Source of the DNA: Rhodothermales bacterium
GTDB taxonomy: Bacteria; Bacteroidota; Rhodothermia; Rhodothermales; VXPQ01
Direction: 5' to 3'
Assembly (NCBI GenBank): GCA_022821845.1
Contig: JAJECT010000007.1
Location: 1 to 47,565 of the forward strand
DNA: 47,565 bases
A program made the translations under genes and the position numbers. The notes under the pieces are model-generated. The model worked only from the letters and a program-made list of their open reading frames with translations. It was not told where the DNA came from and did not search any database. Positions 35,578 through 44,789 of this stretch are shown piece after piece. Within the stretch, counting starts at the first letter, position 1. The number at the start of each line of letters is the position of its first letter.

Positions 35578-36377
35578 AGTTCTGCCTCCACATCGGCGTT
35601 GACGATAAGGTTCCAATCGGCAGCGCGATGCGAACCCTGTCCAGGAGATTCATTCAGGAGCAGTGCAGGACGGCAGGATGCCTGTTCAACATATTTTTTG
35701 AGCGCGCCGACGGTTTGTCCGGCGCCCACGCGCTCAAGAAGATAACCCAATCGCTGCGCCCAGGTAACAGGGGCGGTTTTCGCCGCGGCGACCAGCTTCC
35801 GCGAATCGATCCGTTCCGCAAGTTCGGACAGGATGGTCGCCACCTGATCCAGACCGCTGGCATGATGGTGGTATCCAACCAGATCGACAGCCGTTGCCTC
35901 GGGAGTGGAAACATGTATTACCCCGCGAGGCGTGTTGAAACGCTGCACTGGCACCTCGCCCAAGCGCTTGCGCGTAATGAACGCCACGCGCACAGGACCG
36001 CACTCAAGGAAACGCCGCGCCGTACTCAGAAATACCTGAAATTCTTGCGGACGGTGATGTGCAGCGCCGTGATATTGGGCAGCCGTAAGCAATCCCGCAT
36101 AGTAGGATAGGTTCAGGCGACCCATCAGCTCCGGGATAAACTGATCTGCCGGCAGGCAGCCAAGAGATCGGTATTCCGGGGGAACAATCACATAGAACCC
36201 TCTCGCCGGCGTCGCAACGAGATGTTGCCGCGCGAGGCGGTTCAGGGCCAATCTGGCTGCGTCCGCGGAAACGCCGAGCGCCTCGCACGCCTCGCCGGAA
36301 CAAAAATGATACCGTCCGGCGGCGGCAAGGTCGGCGATATAATCCCTGGCGCGTATACGTTTCTTTTTCGTTTTCAT
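35574..36377 (-). CDS. AbiEi-family antitoxin
   Basis: 267 residues from ATG 36377. An N-terminal winged helix (YHFCSGEACEALGVSADAARLALNRLARQHLV) precedes the AbiEi antitoxin domain (FYVIVPPEYRSLGCLPADQF, LNLSYYAGLLTAAQYHGAAHHRPQ). It represses the operon and, in intact type IV systems, neutralises the AbiEii nucleotidyltransferase. Here the partner is reduced to a short frame, so this is an orphan antitoxin. A strong dyad lies directly before the start. Confidence 0.9.
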   Translation of the reverse strand: MKTKKKRIRARDYIADLAAAGRYHFCSGEACEALGVSADAARLALNRLARQHLVATPARGFYVIVPPEYRSLGCLPADQFIPELMGRLNLSYYAGLLTAAQYHGAAHHRPQEFQVFLSTARRFLECGPVRVAFITRKRLGEVPVQRFNTPRGVIHVSTPEATAVDLVGYHHHASGLDQVATILSELAERIDSRKLVAAAKTAPVTWAQRLGYLLERVGAGQTVGALKKYVEQASCRPALLLNESPGQGSHRAADWNLIVNADVEAEL

Positions 36378-36379
36378 AT

Positions 36380-36410
36380 GCACAAAGTATCGAATTTTGA
36401 TACTTTATGC
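36380..36410. promoter_or_regulatory. AbiEi operator: large near-perfect palindrome
   Basis: AAAGTATC (36384-36391) and GATACTTT (36399-36406) form an 8-bp dyad around a 7-bp loop. Beyond one mismatched base, GCA (36380-36382) and TGC (36408-36410) also pair. It ends three bases before the abiEi ATG, where AbiEi antitoxins are known to bind for autorepression. Confidence 0.75.
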
Positions 36411-36451
36411 AATTAAAATGTAAAAAATCGTCATTTTCTTGCCCCCCCCTC

Positions 36452-39400
36452 CTACGCGGCCACATCCGTTTCCGTATCCCCGGCCTCAAGGGCGCTCATG
36501 TAGGCGAGGATCAGGTCGAGGGTACGGTAGCGACCGAATTGCTTCTCGTCTTCGCGGCGGACGATGGGGAAAGCGCTCAGTACGTACTCCGCGTCTTCCC
36601 GATCCAGTCCGTAAAGGTGAAAGTAGAGCGCGTCAAGCCGGGCCCGCAAGTGGCGGCGCTCCTCTTCGTCCCAGATGAAGGGCGGGCCGTCGTAGCCGAG
36701 GTCGCGGGCGAACGGCGCCATGTCGTGAGCCGTGTAGGTGAGCCGGAGCACATGGTCGCGAACCAGTTCGCGAGCGGTTTTGCGGCCAAACGGACGGTCA
36801 TAGTCGGCGGGGGCGATGACGGGGAGTTGTTCGACAATAAACCAATTGAGGTGCTGTCCCTGAACCTTCTGCCGACTTACAAAATCGAGAGCAAAGGAAT
36901 TAAAACCTGCGACAAACAGCCATGCATTCTCTTGATACGCAGTTATGTCCGCTGTATCAGGCATCAGAAACGGCAACGTGTTTCCAAAGCCTGATCTCGG
37001 AACTATCGATGCAATCATGGTCCGTACGTTCGTCGGCGCAGTTACGTCTTTAAATGCTACGACCCATTCCAAATCTTCAGGCCATTCGGCTGCATCCTTA
37101 CTCACCCAGAACTGAGGATCCGGCAACCAATCCGAATTCGCATGTTCTGCATCGGTGGCCTCGTGCGGCTGGGCGGGCCTGTTCAGGTTCTCGGGGTTGA
37201 CCACCACGCTGGCGGCCCGGTGGTCGAATGCCTGCACCATCTTGCCTTCATAGAGCGGCAGGTACAATTTTTCACCCCGTTTCCAGCGGTTGCCTTCGAC
37301 CGGATAAAAACCTTCGGCTTCGAGTAGATCGGCTGTATGGAAAAGTTGGGAATCATTGGTCATATCAAACATGCGCACATATTTCACCGGCCACGCCTTG
37401 CGCTCTCCGCCTCCCGAACGATCCACCAGCACCGGGTGCCTTTCGTAGATGCGGCGCGTGATGTCCGCGTCCCGGCGCGTACGAAAAATGGGCGCTGTGC
37501 CCGTATTCGGGTTCACGCGCATAAAATCGTCCGGGGTTAGCGGAAAGCAGCGATCTTCGTCCCGGATCACCCGTATGTCGTGCAAGAAAAAAGCGCACTC
37601 GGTCCGCTCGAATCGCCGCGCTTCTCCGCCAAGAATGAGCGCGCAGAATTTGAAGGAGGCGTGCACATCCTTGAAGAAAATTTTCTTGTTCTCAAAATCG
37701 AACAGCCCGGACACCCGCCCTTTCGTGGAAACGGACTGGAAGAAACGGGCCGCCGTTTTGTCCGCGTAAATCCCCGAAGGCGTCAACAAGCCCACAAATC
37801 CATCTGGCTTGACGAGATTCAGCGCCCGCTCCACAAACAGGGAATACAAATTGATGTCGCCGCCGCCAAGCAAGGGGTAATGCCCGGATTCCCGGACCAG
37901 GCAACCGAGCCGGTCCGAACGCCCCTTTGCGGCGTCGAATGCTGTCGCGAGAGGCGCTCCCTCTTTGCGCAATTGCTTGATGCCGTCCTTGCGCGCCTTC
38001 GCAGTCGGCGCCAGCGCAAGTTCCGGGGCGCGCGTAGCAAACCACTCCACCTCTTGCAACTTGATCTTGTCCCATGGCGGATTCCCGATGATGGCATCGA
38101 AACCCCCTTCTGGATGCGCATGCTGCCACCGCCGCCATACTCCCGGAAAAGCCACTTCCCAATGCAAAAAGCCTTCCCGGTTGGCAATGCCGCGGACTTT
38201 GAGCCACCGCTCGCAAAAAATTGCCCAATCCGCATCGTCGGAAGCAGGCGCGCTCTCGCCGAGATGCTCCGGGCCATGCGCCAGCAGTTCGTACGCATGT
38301 TCCGCTTGCTGCCCAAGCGTTTTCAGGAGCGGGGCTTCAAAATCAGCCTTCTCTCTCTTCTTCATGCCCGCCGTCAACCAGCGCCAACCGCAGAAAAAAT
38401 CCAGCAGGCCCCTGAGCTTGGCCGTCGTTTCCTCCACGGCGCTAAATAGCGACGCCGATTCGCGCACCTCCGCTATATCGGCATCGGACATCTCCTCGAT
38501 GCGTTGCATGCCGGTTGTAGCCGCTTCGGCTCCGGCTATGGCAGATGCAGCGAACACGCCGCCCAGCCGATGCATATCCTGCACCGCCTCCTGTACCCGC
38601 AAACCGATCAGCGAATCGCCGCAGCGCAAGTGATGATCCAGAAAAGACAGCGGCGCACCCACCGTGAAACTGTGCAGCCAAAGCGACACCTTGGCCAGTT
38701 CGACGGTCAGGCGGTTCTTGTCCACCCCGTAAATGCAGCGTTTGAGCACCATCCGGCGTACGATGGCCTGATCGGTGAGTTGGGCTTTATCCAGCACCCA
38801 GTCCGATTCGCTGGCCCGGCGAACGATTTCGCGGCGAATCGCCTCCACGCGCTCCACCAGCGGGGATACGTACTCTCCGCCCAGCCATTCTGGAACCGCA
38901 GGCACGTATTCGATCAATTCGGCAATGTAGTCCGACAGAAAATCCACCGCCGTGACCAGGAAGTGCCCGCTTCCCATCGCCGGGTCCAGCACCTTCAAAT
39001 CAAGCACGGCCTCCGCCGGGTCGAACTTGCGCAACTCGGCTGCCCGCTGCGCCCGGGGCCTGCGGTCGCTCGCCAATTCCTCGGCCTTTTTCTCGAAGGC
39101 GGCAAGCCGCTCCTCGGCCAGCGGCTTCAGGGTCCGCTCTACGATCAGATCGACCAGCTCCTGCGGGGTGTAAAAACTGCCGCTGTCCTTGCGGGCGTAA
39201 CTGTTGGGGCGCACCGAGATTTTCCCTTCGTCGTCCCGCACCGGCTCGCGCTCCAGCAACCGTTCGTAAATCGAACCGAGTTGCTGCACGGACATGTCGC
39301 GGTAGTTCACGAAATGGCGTACGCCCTGCGCATCCCGCGCATGACTCAGGTTGTAAACGATGGGGGCCACCTGCGCATCGGACAAGCGGATATCGTCCAG

Positions 39401-40492
39401 GAGCGGAGCCGCCTCCGGCGCAAACAATCCCCCATTGTAGGGCGGCAAACCAATGGAAGCATCCCCTTCGTCGATGATGCGAAAAAGATCGACAAGGCAG
39501 CTCCAGTAGTTCGCGGCCCGGGCGGAAAAAGTATCCTTGTCGGCCATTCTGCGCGCAATATCGTCCCGCACCCGCTTGCGCAGGCCATAATCGTCGTACC
39601 GCGCATCGTTCACGGGCAGCAAACCCCGATCCTCGGCATAGAGCACGAAAAGGAGGCGATAGAGAAAGATCAGCGCCGCATCCCGGCTTTTGTCGAGTTT
39701 CTTCCCGGATTCCCCGGCGATCGCATCGACAAGATTCGGAAAAACGCGCTCGAACACCACGCCCGAAAGGTCCTGCGCCACCCGTTCCTCGTAACGCTTG
39801 CCCTCGGCCAGCGCCCGTTCGAGAAATGTGGTCGCAGACCCCGGTTCGGGCACGAAAGCATCTCGGCGGAACAGCAGATAGAAAACCCGGAGCGCGTCTT
39901 CGTTGCCGGGTTCGAGCAAATCTCCGAGATTGGCCTCATAATAGCCGGCGGCGCGGGGGCGCGCACGGCCGTCGTAGAGACGCCACACGGCCCCATTGGT
40001 CAGGATGCCCCAGCGAATGCGTCCGTCCGTAACGCTCTCGGCGGTGGACAGATACTGCAATATCTGCCCGTGCGGGGTGCCGCGTTGAACCCGATCACTC
40101 CCATCGCGATTGTCGAGAGGCAGACCGAAACGCTTGCTCTCCTCTATCGCCAGCGCGTCCAGATAGCGGTCTTGCGAACGGGCGCGGGCAGCGGCCTGCG
40201 CTTTCGAGGCGGCATCCGCAAAAAGCAGATGGTCAGGAATGTCCTCGTTGCGGGCTGCGCCCTGCTGCGGCAGATAATCGTTCCACCCCAGCAACTCCAG
40301 CGCCGGACGAATCAGGTCCTGCTCCGTAACGGCTTCGTTGGGATCGCGCGATTGGCGAAGGACCTCATAGCGCCGGCCCACATTCTCTCTAAACGAAACA
40401 AGCGCCTCCGGGTCGGCTGCCGAAGCCTTCCATTCCGCCGTTTCGCGTATGCCGTCGGTCAGGAAGTAATGCGTGAACAGTTGGCCGGGCAT
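36452..40492 (-). CDS. Type IIG-like restriction-modification protein (Eco57I methylase domain)
   Basis: 1346 residues from ATG 40492 (an upstream ATG at 40549 adds 19 poorly conserved residues). An N-terminal nuclease-like region has PDHLLF and, about 30 residues on, LAIEESKRFGLPLD, giving D87...E118-x-K120. The helical linker is followed by an N6-adenine methylase: motif I LDPAMGSGHF (about 502-511) and motif IV GNPPW (about 803-807). A long C-terminal target-recognition region completes the single-chain restriction-modification layout. It is 88 bp after the STAND gene on the same strand and probably co-transcribed. PglX-type BREX methylases look similar but no other BREX gene is here. Confidence 0.88.
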   Translation of the reverse strand: MPGQLFTHYFLTDGIRETAEWKASAADPEALVSFRENVGRRYEVLRQSRDPNEAVTEQDLIRPALELLGWNDYLPQQGAARNEDIPDHLLFADAASKAQAAARARSQDRYLDALAIEESKRFGLPLDNRDGSDRVQRGTPHGQILQYLSTAESVTDGRIRWGILTNGAVWRLYDGRARPRAAGYYEANLGDLLEPGNEDALRVFYLLFRRDAFVPEPGSATTFLERALAEGKRYEERVAQDLSGVVFERVFPNLVDAIAGESGKKLDKSRDAALIFLYRLLFVLYAEDRGLLPVNDARYDDYGLRKRVRDDIARRMADKDTFSARAANYWSCLVDLFRIIDEGDASIGLPPYNGGLFAPEAAPLLDDIRLSDAQVAPIVYNLSHARDAQGVRHFVNYRDMSVQQLGSIYERLLEREPVRDDEGKISVRPNSYARKDSGSFYTPQELVDLIVERTLKPLAEERLAAFEKKAEELASDRRPRAQRAAELRKFDPAEAVLDLKVLDPAMGSGHFLVTAVDFLSDYIAELIEYVPAVPEWLGGEYVSPLVERVEAIRREIVRRASESDWVLDKAQLTDQAIVRRMVLKRCIYGVDKNRLTVELAKVSLWLHSFTVGAPLSFLDHHLRCGDSLIGLRVQEAVQDMHRLGGVFAASAIAGAEAATTGMQRIEEMSDADIAEVRESASLFSAVEETTAKLRGLLDFFCGWRWLTAGMKKREKADFEAPLLKTLGQQAEHAYELLAHGPEHLGESAPASDDADWAIFCERWLKVRGIANREGFLHWEVAFPGVWRRWQHAHPEGGFDAIIGNPPWDKIKLQEVEWFATRAPELALAPTAKARKDGIKQLRKEGAPLATAFDAAKGRSDRLGCLVRESGHYPLLGGGDINLYSLFVERALNLVKPDGFVGLLTPSGIYADKTAARFFQSVSTKGRVSGLFDFENKKIFFKDVHASFKFCALILGGEARRFERTECAFFLHDIRVIRDEDRCFPLTPDDFMRVNPNTGTAPIFRTRRDADITRRIYERHPVLVDRSGGGERKAWPVKYVRMFDMTNDSQLFHTADLLEAEGFYPVEGNRWKRGEKLYLPLYEGKMVQAFDHRAASVVVNPENLNRPAQPHEATDAEHANSDWLPDPQFWVSKDAAEWPEDLEWVVAFKDVTAPTNVRTMIASIVPRSGFGNTLPFLMPDTADITAYQENAWLFVAGFNSFALDFVSRQKVQGQHLNWFIVEQLPVIAPADYDRPFGRKTARELVRDHVLRLTYTAHDMAPFARDLGYDGPPFIWDEEERRHLRARLDALYFHLYGLDREDAEYVLSAFPIVRREDEKQFGRYRTLDLILAYMSALEAGDTETDVAA

Positions 40493-40580
40493 AGGGGAAT
40501 TTGGGGTTTGTTTTGGAACGGATATCGACTTTTTGCAAGGAAACGGCATCCGGGATTTCGCGTTGCCAGACGATTTCAGG

Positions 40581-43500
40581 TTATTTACCGGCTGATTTGC
40601 CTTCGGGTATGCTCACGTCGATAACGCATACCGAGATTTTGCGGGCTTGTTCGGGCGACAGCGACGCTTTCAGCCATTCCTTGATCTGTTTGGCGTTGTC
40701 CGGGGCCCCGTTCTCATGCGGAGTTCGGGTATACTCTGAGCCGAACCAGAAAACGAGATAAATGCCGTAGCCGTCCGCGCCGGGATCCACCGTATACTTC
40801 GCAATCAACTGGTCATGCATCGCGCTCCAGAGCTTCGGGTGCGCATTCTTCTTGATTTCTACGGGTACGTTGAAACCTGCATAGGAAACGCGAATGTCGG
40901 CCCGCTTGTCGTTGGCGTACTGCCCCTCGGGCTGGGCGTCTATGCCCAACGGCCTCAACTTTTCCTGCAAATCCGATAACAGATTGTCGCGGCATGCGTC
41001 CTCTGCTCTGTGAAATGGCGCTGAATCATGCGCATTTTCGGCATCCGCCGCTTCTTTTCGCAGCGGTCGATTGTACGAATCGACATTCCAATACTGCCGC
41101 CAATCCGAAGTAGGACCCCTTCGAATCTTGCTGCCGATTTCGTTCAGGCAATCCATCGCCAGCGCCGCGAGGTCGGCAGGGTTGGCGGGCGGCCCCCCAT
41201 CCAGCGTCTTGCAGACCTGCTCAACGTCGGGATCGTCGCGACGAATCGTGCGCTGGTTGTCTTGCGCCTTTTTTAGTACGTCGCGCCACCGCTCCAGCAC
41301 CGGGTCATCAACAAGGCGCGCAAGGGCATGGGTTACTGCTTCGTCGGGAGAATTGGTCAGGTCTTCAATCAGCATGTGCACAAGATCAGATGCATGGTCT
41401 CCCCCCCAATAAGGCCCGACAGCGCTGCCCAGAAGACGAATAAGCAATTCCCATAACGGAATATTCGCTACATCGAACCGAAACAATTCACGGCCTGCAT
41501 AGGACGGCATGTGCGCCTCCTCTTTAGAAGCGACTCCGTACACGCGACTCCCGAAGAACGCCTTGAGGTAACGAACACGGTTGTACCGTTCCTCCTGTAC
41601 GAAATCCTTCAGAATATCCGTGTATTCTTCGGGCCAAACCATAGCCGCCGCCGTCAGCCAACGCACCCTCTGAGCGGCCCGAATGCTCTTCAGGGATCGT
41701 TTTGTATCAATGAGCTCCCGGAACGAGGGCCTGTCGGCGTACTTGATGGCGGCCCATAACAAATGATTCAGTGCCGAAAGGTGGCTTTGCCGTTCTGGAG
41801 CGCGCAGAATCGGGAAGGCGCGAAGAAGAGGCAGAGTCGCGTGTTTGGCGACTTGCGCATGGTCGGAATCACGCTCAAGACGCTGAAATTTATCGACAAA
41901 AGGCGATGCGTAATCATGACCACCCCGAAATACGCAGCGACCGTACTGGATCAGCACATCCGCAACGATTTCAGCGCGCTCTGCAATAAGTTTTCGATAC
42001 CATTCGGGACAATATCCCTGCCCCGTGGGCATATGCAAATGATTTCCGTAACAGTAATAGAAAACGACTGCCTTGCGAATTCGATCATCAGTCCACGCTG
42101 CTGCATCGTCCTCGGGTGCTGTCCTTTGCATTTCTTCCAGGCCCGCCAGGAAAGGCAGGCCAAGGTAGTGCATACGACGCTCGCTTTCCAAGCCTAAAAC
42201 TTCCTCGACATCCGGTACATCTTCCCTGTCGATCACGCCGCGGAGGCCCTGCAAGGCCGCCTCGGTTAAATTTTGGTCGCCGTAAAGCCATTTTTCGACA
42301 GCCTGCACCCCGCCGCCGGGGCCTTCCTGTTCGACAATCGCAGGACGTTCTCTTGCAAGCTTTAATCCGCCGGAATTCGCGAACCCGCTAAAATACTTCC
42401 TCGCTATCTCGTAAAGCAGACCGGGATCAACCCGACTACCACGCAATGCGGCTTCGTTGGAACGAAAACGATCAAGCATAAATTGTTGCTGTTCTTGCCT
42501 TCTTCTCGCCCTCTGTTTGAATGTGTCAGAAGGCAGCGGAGGAGGTGGTAAAAGTCGCTCTACAATCGGGCGTAATACTTCGCGTTTTCCTGCTTGTTCT
42601 TGAAAGACCTTGCGCGATAGCCCCGCGTCGCCCTTTTGGCTTTCAAGTATACGGAAAGCCTCCCTTAACAGGTATTCCGCCACTCGAAATTTCGAGTCTG
42701 CCATATCAACAGCCTTTTCAAGACACCACAGGCCAATATCCGCGGGCAGGCGGGCGCCATGCAAACGATTTGGAACACCGCTTGCGCATAGCCTGAATTC
42801 GTCGGATTCGGGACAGCGAGACAGTCCTTCCAGAAGAACCGCCCTTTGCATATCGGGACGTTTTTCCAGCCATGCGCGGATTTCGGCGACAGCCTCATCG
42901 CGGTCCTGCCCTCCGAAATCGTCAACCCAACCCGCGTCAAGCCAATCATACAAGCGTTTCGTATCCAGTTTGTCGCCATACGCCTTCAGACCACGAGACA
43001 GAAGTTCCCAAGGAAGATCGTAAAAGTGTCGGCTTGCGATAACGGATCGCAAGCGGGGAAGCCGCTTGTTGAGCTCGTCAAGCAGTTCGGCCACTTGCTC
43101 ATCCGAGGACAACTCCACAAGGTCATGGAGCCAGAATTGGGTGTCTCCCCCCACATGCGCTTCTTCTAAAAGGTAATTCCACACCTCCGAGGGCGATAAA
43201 TGCCGGGGATATAAATGCGTCAGCAGCGTACCGAGAAGCACCTTGTTCAAATCGGCAACGCGCTCCGCCCGCACATCTTCCAGCAGCGTTTTTAGTTGCC
43301 TGATCGTATCCTCGTTATCCGGCGCGTTATGGATAAATGCGCCGAGGGCGGGGTAACGAATCCGCGGCCACCGCGTGTCGTCCCGAACAATTTCCAGCAG
43401 CAGCCCGGCAAGGCCCGGAAGCGGTTCGCCCGCCTGCAATACGCGCACCACCAGATCGACCACGTTTTGGTGCGCTTTCTCCCGACTGGAGTCGTCCAGA

Positions 43501-44789
43501 ATATCCCGAAGCAGAGGCTCCATGCTCTGCGCGGCAAGCGTCCGAAAGGCCACAGCCTGTTGCCACCCAGGAAAATCAAGCCGCGACGTCTCGCCCTTCA
43601 GTGCATGCAACAACGCGCGTTTTTCGTCGCGCAAGAACGTACTGATATCGCCGTATAGCCCGACGCCGACGGGATCCTGTTCGATGAGATACCCACGGGC
43701 ATCCTTGCTATGCGCGGCAAGCCAGGCAGACAAGCCCCGCATTTCCGTAACCACGATGCCATCCCTTCCGGTAATAAGCGCGATGATGCGGCGGGCGGGA
43801 ACGCCTTCTTCGATAACGCCGGCAAGATGCCGGGCCGCAAGAAATTCGGCGATGTGGCGATGGATCGGGAGAAAACGGTTAGCGCCAATGCCCTTGAACA
43901 ACTTTGTGGCGAGCGCTGAACGAAGCGCAGCAAGGTCGTAGCCGCACTGATCCAAATCGGGATACTTTGCGTCCGCCTCGCCGCGTCGCGTATACCCATA
44001 AGCACCCGAAATCAATTGCACGGCGCAAAGCCGACCGGCGGCGTCAAGCAATGGCTCCGAATCAAGCGTGTTTTGGCAATCCCGCGCCGCCCGGTGTTCT
44101 TCGTTATGCTCGCGAACCATCTTCTCGCACGCTTTTCCGAAGAGTTCCTTGCGGCTTTCGGGCCACGCATCGCCCGCCCCAACAACCTTGGCAAGCAAGG
44201 TAAGCGTCTGCGGATTCTCCAGAAACACGCCCATGCGTTTCTCTTGGGCTAAAGCAATGAATTTACTGGCATTGGGAATATCTGATCGGGCTTTCAAAAT
44301 TTTCTCGACATCGCCAAGAGTCAGTGGATCAAGTTGAAGAATAATCAGGTCAGAATCTCCAGTTATGGTCTTTAACTTATTCTCGTCGAGTCTTCCGCGC
44401 CAGTCAGCGTGGCGACACGATAAACGAAAACGCGGAGCATCAAGTGCGCGAAGAATCTTCCGAATTTCCCTGAACTGCGCTCCCATATCCTGAGAACCTG
44501 CCCGGACCTCATCCAGTCCATCAATGAAGATCGTCTTGCCTCGCCATTCATCTGGCAAATCATTTGCATCATATGACAGAAATTCATCGGCAGAAACCGG
44601 GCGGTGATAAGCCTCCTCCCAAAGCGCCTCGCATTCCATCTCGAACGCCGTCGTTTTGCCTGCGCCGGGATCGCCAAGCAACACATAGGCCGGAACGAAA
44701 CGGAAGGCTTCAAGGGGCCTGGAAACCCCCTCCTCGCGCCGTTCGCCGTCCTTTTCCCGAATCTCGGTGCATGTGCGGGATACTCTCAT
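40581..44789 (-). CDS. NACHT-like STAND ATPase with C-terminal PD-(D/E)XK domain
   Basis: 1402 residues. ATG 44789 was chosen because it overlaps the upstream DUF4143 gene stop (ATGA). The N-terminus has almost no effector region. Walker A GDPGAGKT (39-46), NACHT-like Walker B IFIDGLDE (87-94), and LSCRHADWRG as sensor-1-like. A long alpha-helical region of about 900 residues follows, probably the sensor. The C-terminus (about 1270-1402) has D1298 (RADIRV), E1311-I-K1313 (VPVEIKK), Q1327 and then strand GIYLVFWFG, the order expected of a PD-(D/E)XK nuclease. Known Avs proteins carry their nuclease at the N-terminus, so this order is unusual. Family and function are inference; no name is assigned. 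Confidence 0.82.
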   Translation of the reverse strand: MRVSRTCTEIREKDGERREEGVSRPLEAFRFVPAYVLLGDPGAGKTTAFEMECEALWEEAYHRPVSADEFLSYDANDLPDEWRGKTIFIDGLDEVRAGSQDMGAQFREIRKILRALDAPRFRLSCRHADWRGRLDENKLKTITGDSDLIILQLDPLTLGDVEKILKARSDIPNASKFIALAQEKRMGVFLENPQTLTLLAKVVGAGDAWPESRKELFGKACEKMVREHNEEHRAARDCQNTLDSEPLLDAAGRLCAVQLISGAYGYTRRGEADAKYPDLDQCGYDLAALRSALATKLFKGIGANRFLPIHRHIAEFLAARHLAGVIEEGVPARRIIALITGRDGIVVTEMRGLSAWLAAHSKDARGYLIEQDPVGVGLYGDISTFLRDEKRALLHALKGETSRLDFPGWQQAVAFRTLAAQSMEPLLRDILDDSSREKAHQNVVDLVVRVLQAGEPLPGLAGLLLEIVRDDTRWPRIRYPALGAFIHNAPDNEDTIRQLKTLLEDVRAERVADLNKVLLGTLLTHLYPRHLSPSEVWNYLLEEAHVGGDTQFWLHDLVELSSDEQVAELLDELNKRLPRLRSVIASRHFYDLPWELLSRGLKAYGDKLDTKRLYDWLDAGWVDDFGGQDRDEAVAEIRAWLEKRPDMQRAVLLEGLSRCPESDEFRLCASGVPNRLHGARLPADIGLWCLEKAVDMADSKFRVAEYLLREAFRILESQKGDAGLSRKVFQEQAGKREVLRPIVERLLPPPPLPSDTFKQRARRRQEQQQFMLDRFRSNEAALRGSRVDPGLLYEIARKYFSGFANSGGLKLARERPAIVEQEGPGGGVQAVEKWLYGDQNLTEAALQGLRGVIDREDVPDVEEVLGLESERRMHYLGLPFLAGLEEMQRTAPEDDAAAWTDDRIRKAVVFYYCYGNHLHMPTGQGYCPEWYRKLIAERAEIVADVLIQYGRCVFRGGHDYASPFVDKFQRLERDSDHAQVAKHATLPLLRAFPILRAPERQSHLSALNHLLWAAIKYADRPSFRELIDTKRSLKSIRAAQRVRWLTAAAMVWPEEYTDILKDFVQEERYNRVRYLKAFFGSRVYGVASKEEAHMPSYAGRELFRFDVANIPLWELLIRLLGSAVGPYWGGDHASDLVHMLIEDLTNSPDEAVTHALARLVDDPVLERWRDVLKKAQDNQRTIRRDDPDVEQVCKTLDGGPPANPADLAALAMDCLNEIGSKIRRGPTSDWRQYWNVDSYNRPLRKEAADAENAHDSAPFHRAEDACRDNLLSDLQEKLRPLGIDAQPEGQYANDKRADIRVSYAGFNVPVEIKKNAHPKLWSAMHDQLIAKYTVDPGADGYGIYLVFWFGSEYTRTPHENGAPDNAKQIKEWLKASLSPEQARKISVCVIDVSIPEGKSAGK

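Noticed and set aside
36452-40492. BREX PglX identity for the large methylase
   Set aside because: No brxA, brxB, brxC, pglZ or brxL gene is nearby, and the N-terminal D...E-x-K pattern fits a single-chain type IIG enzyme better.
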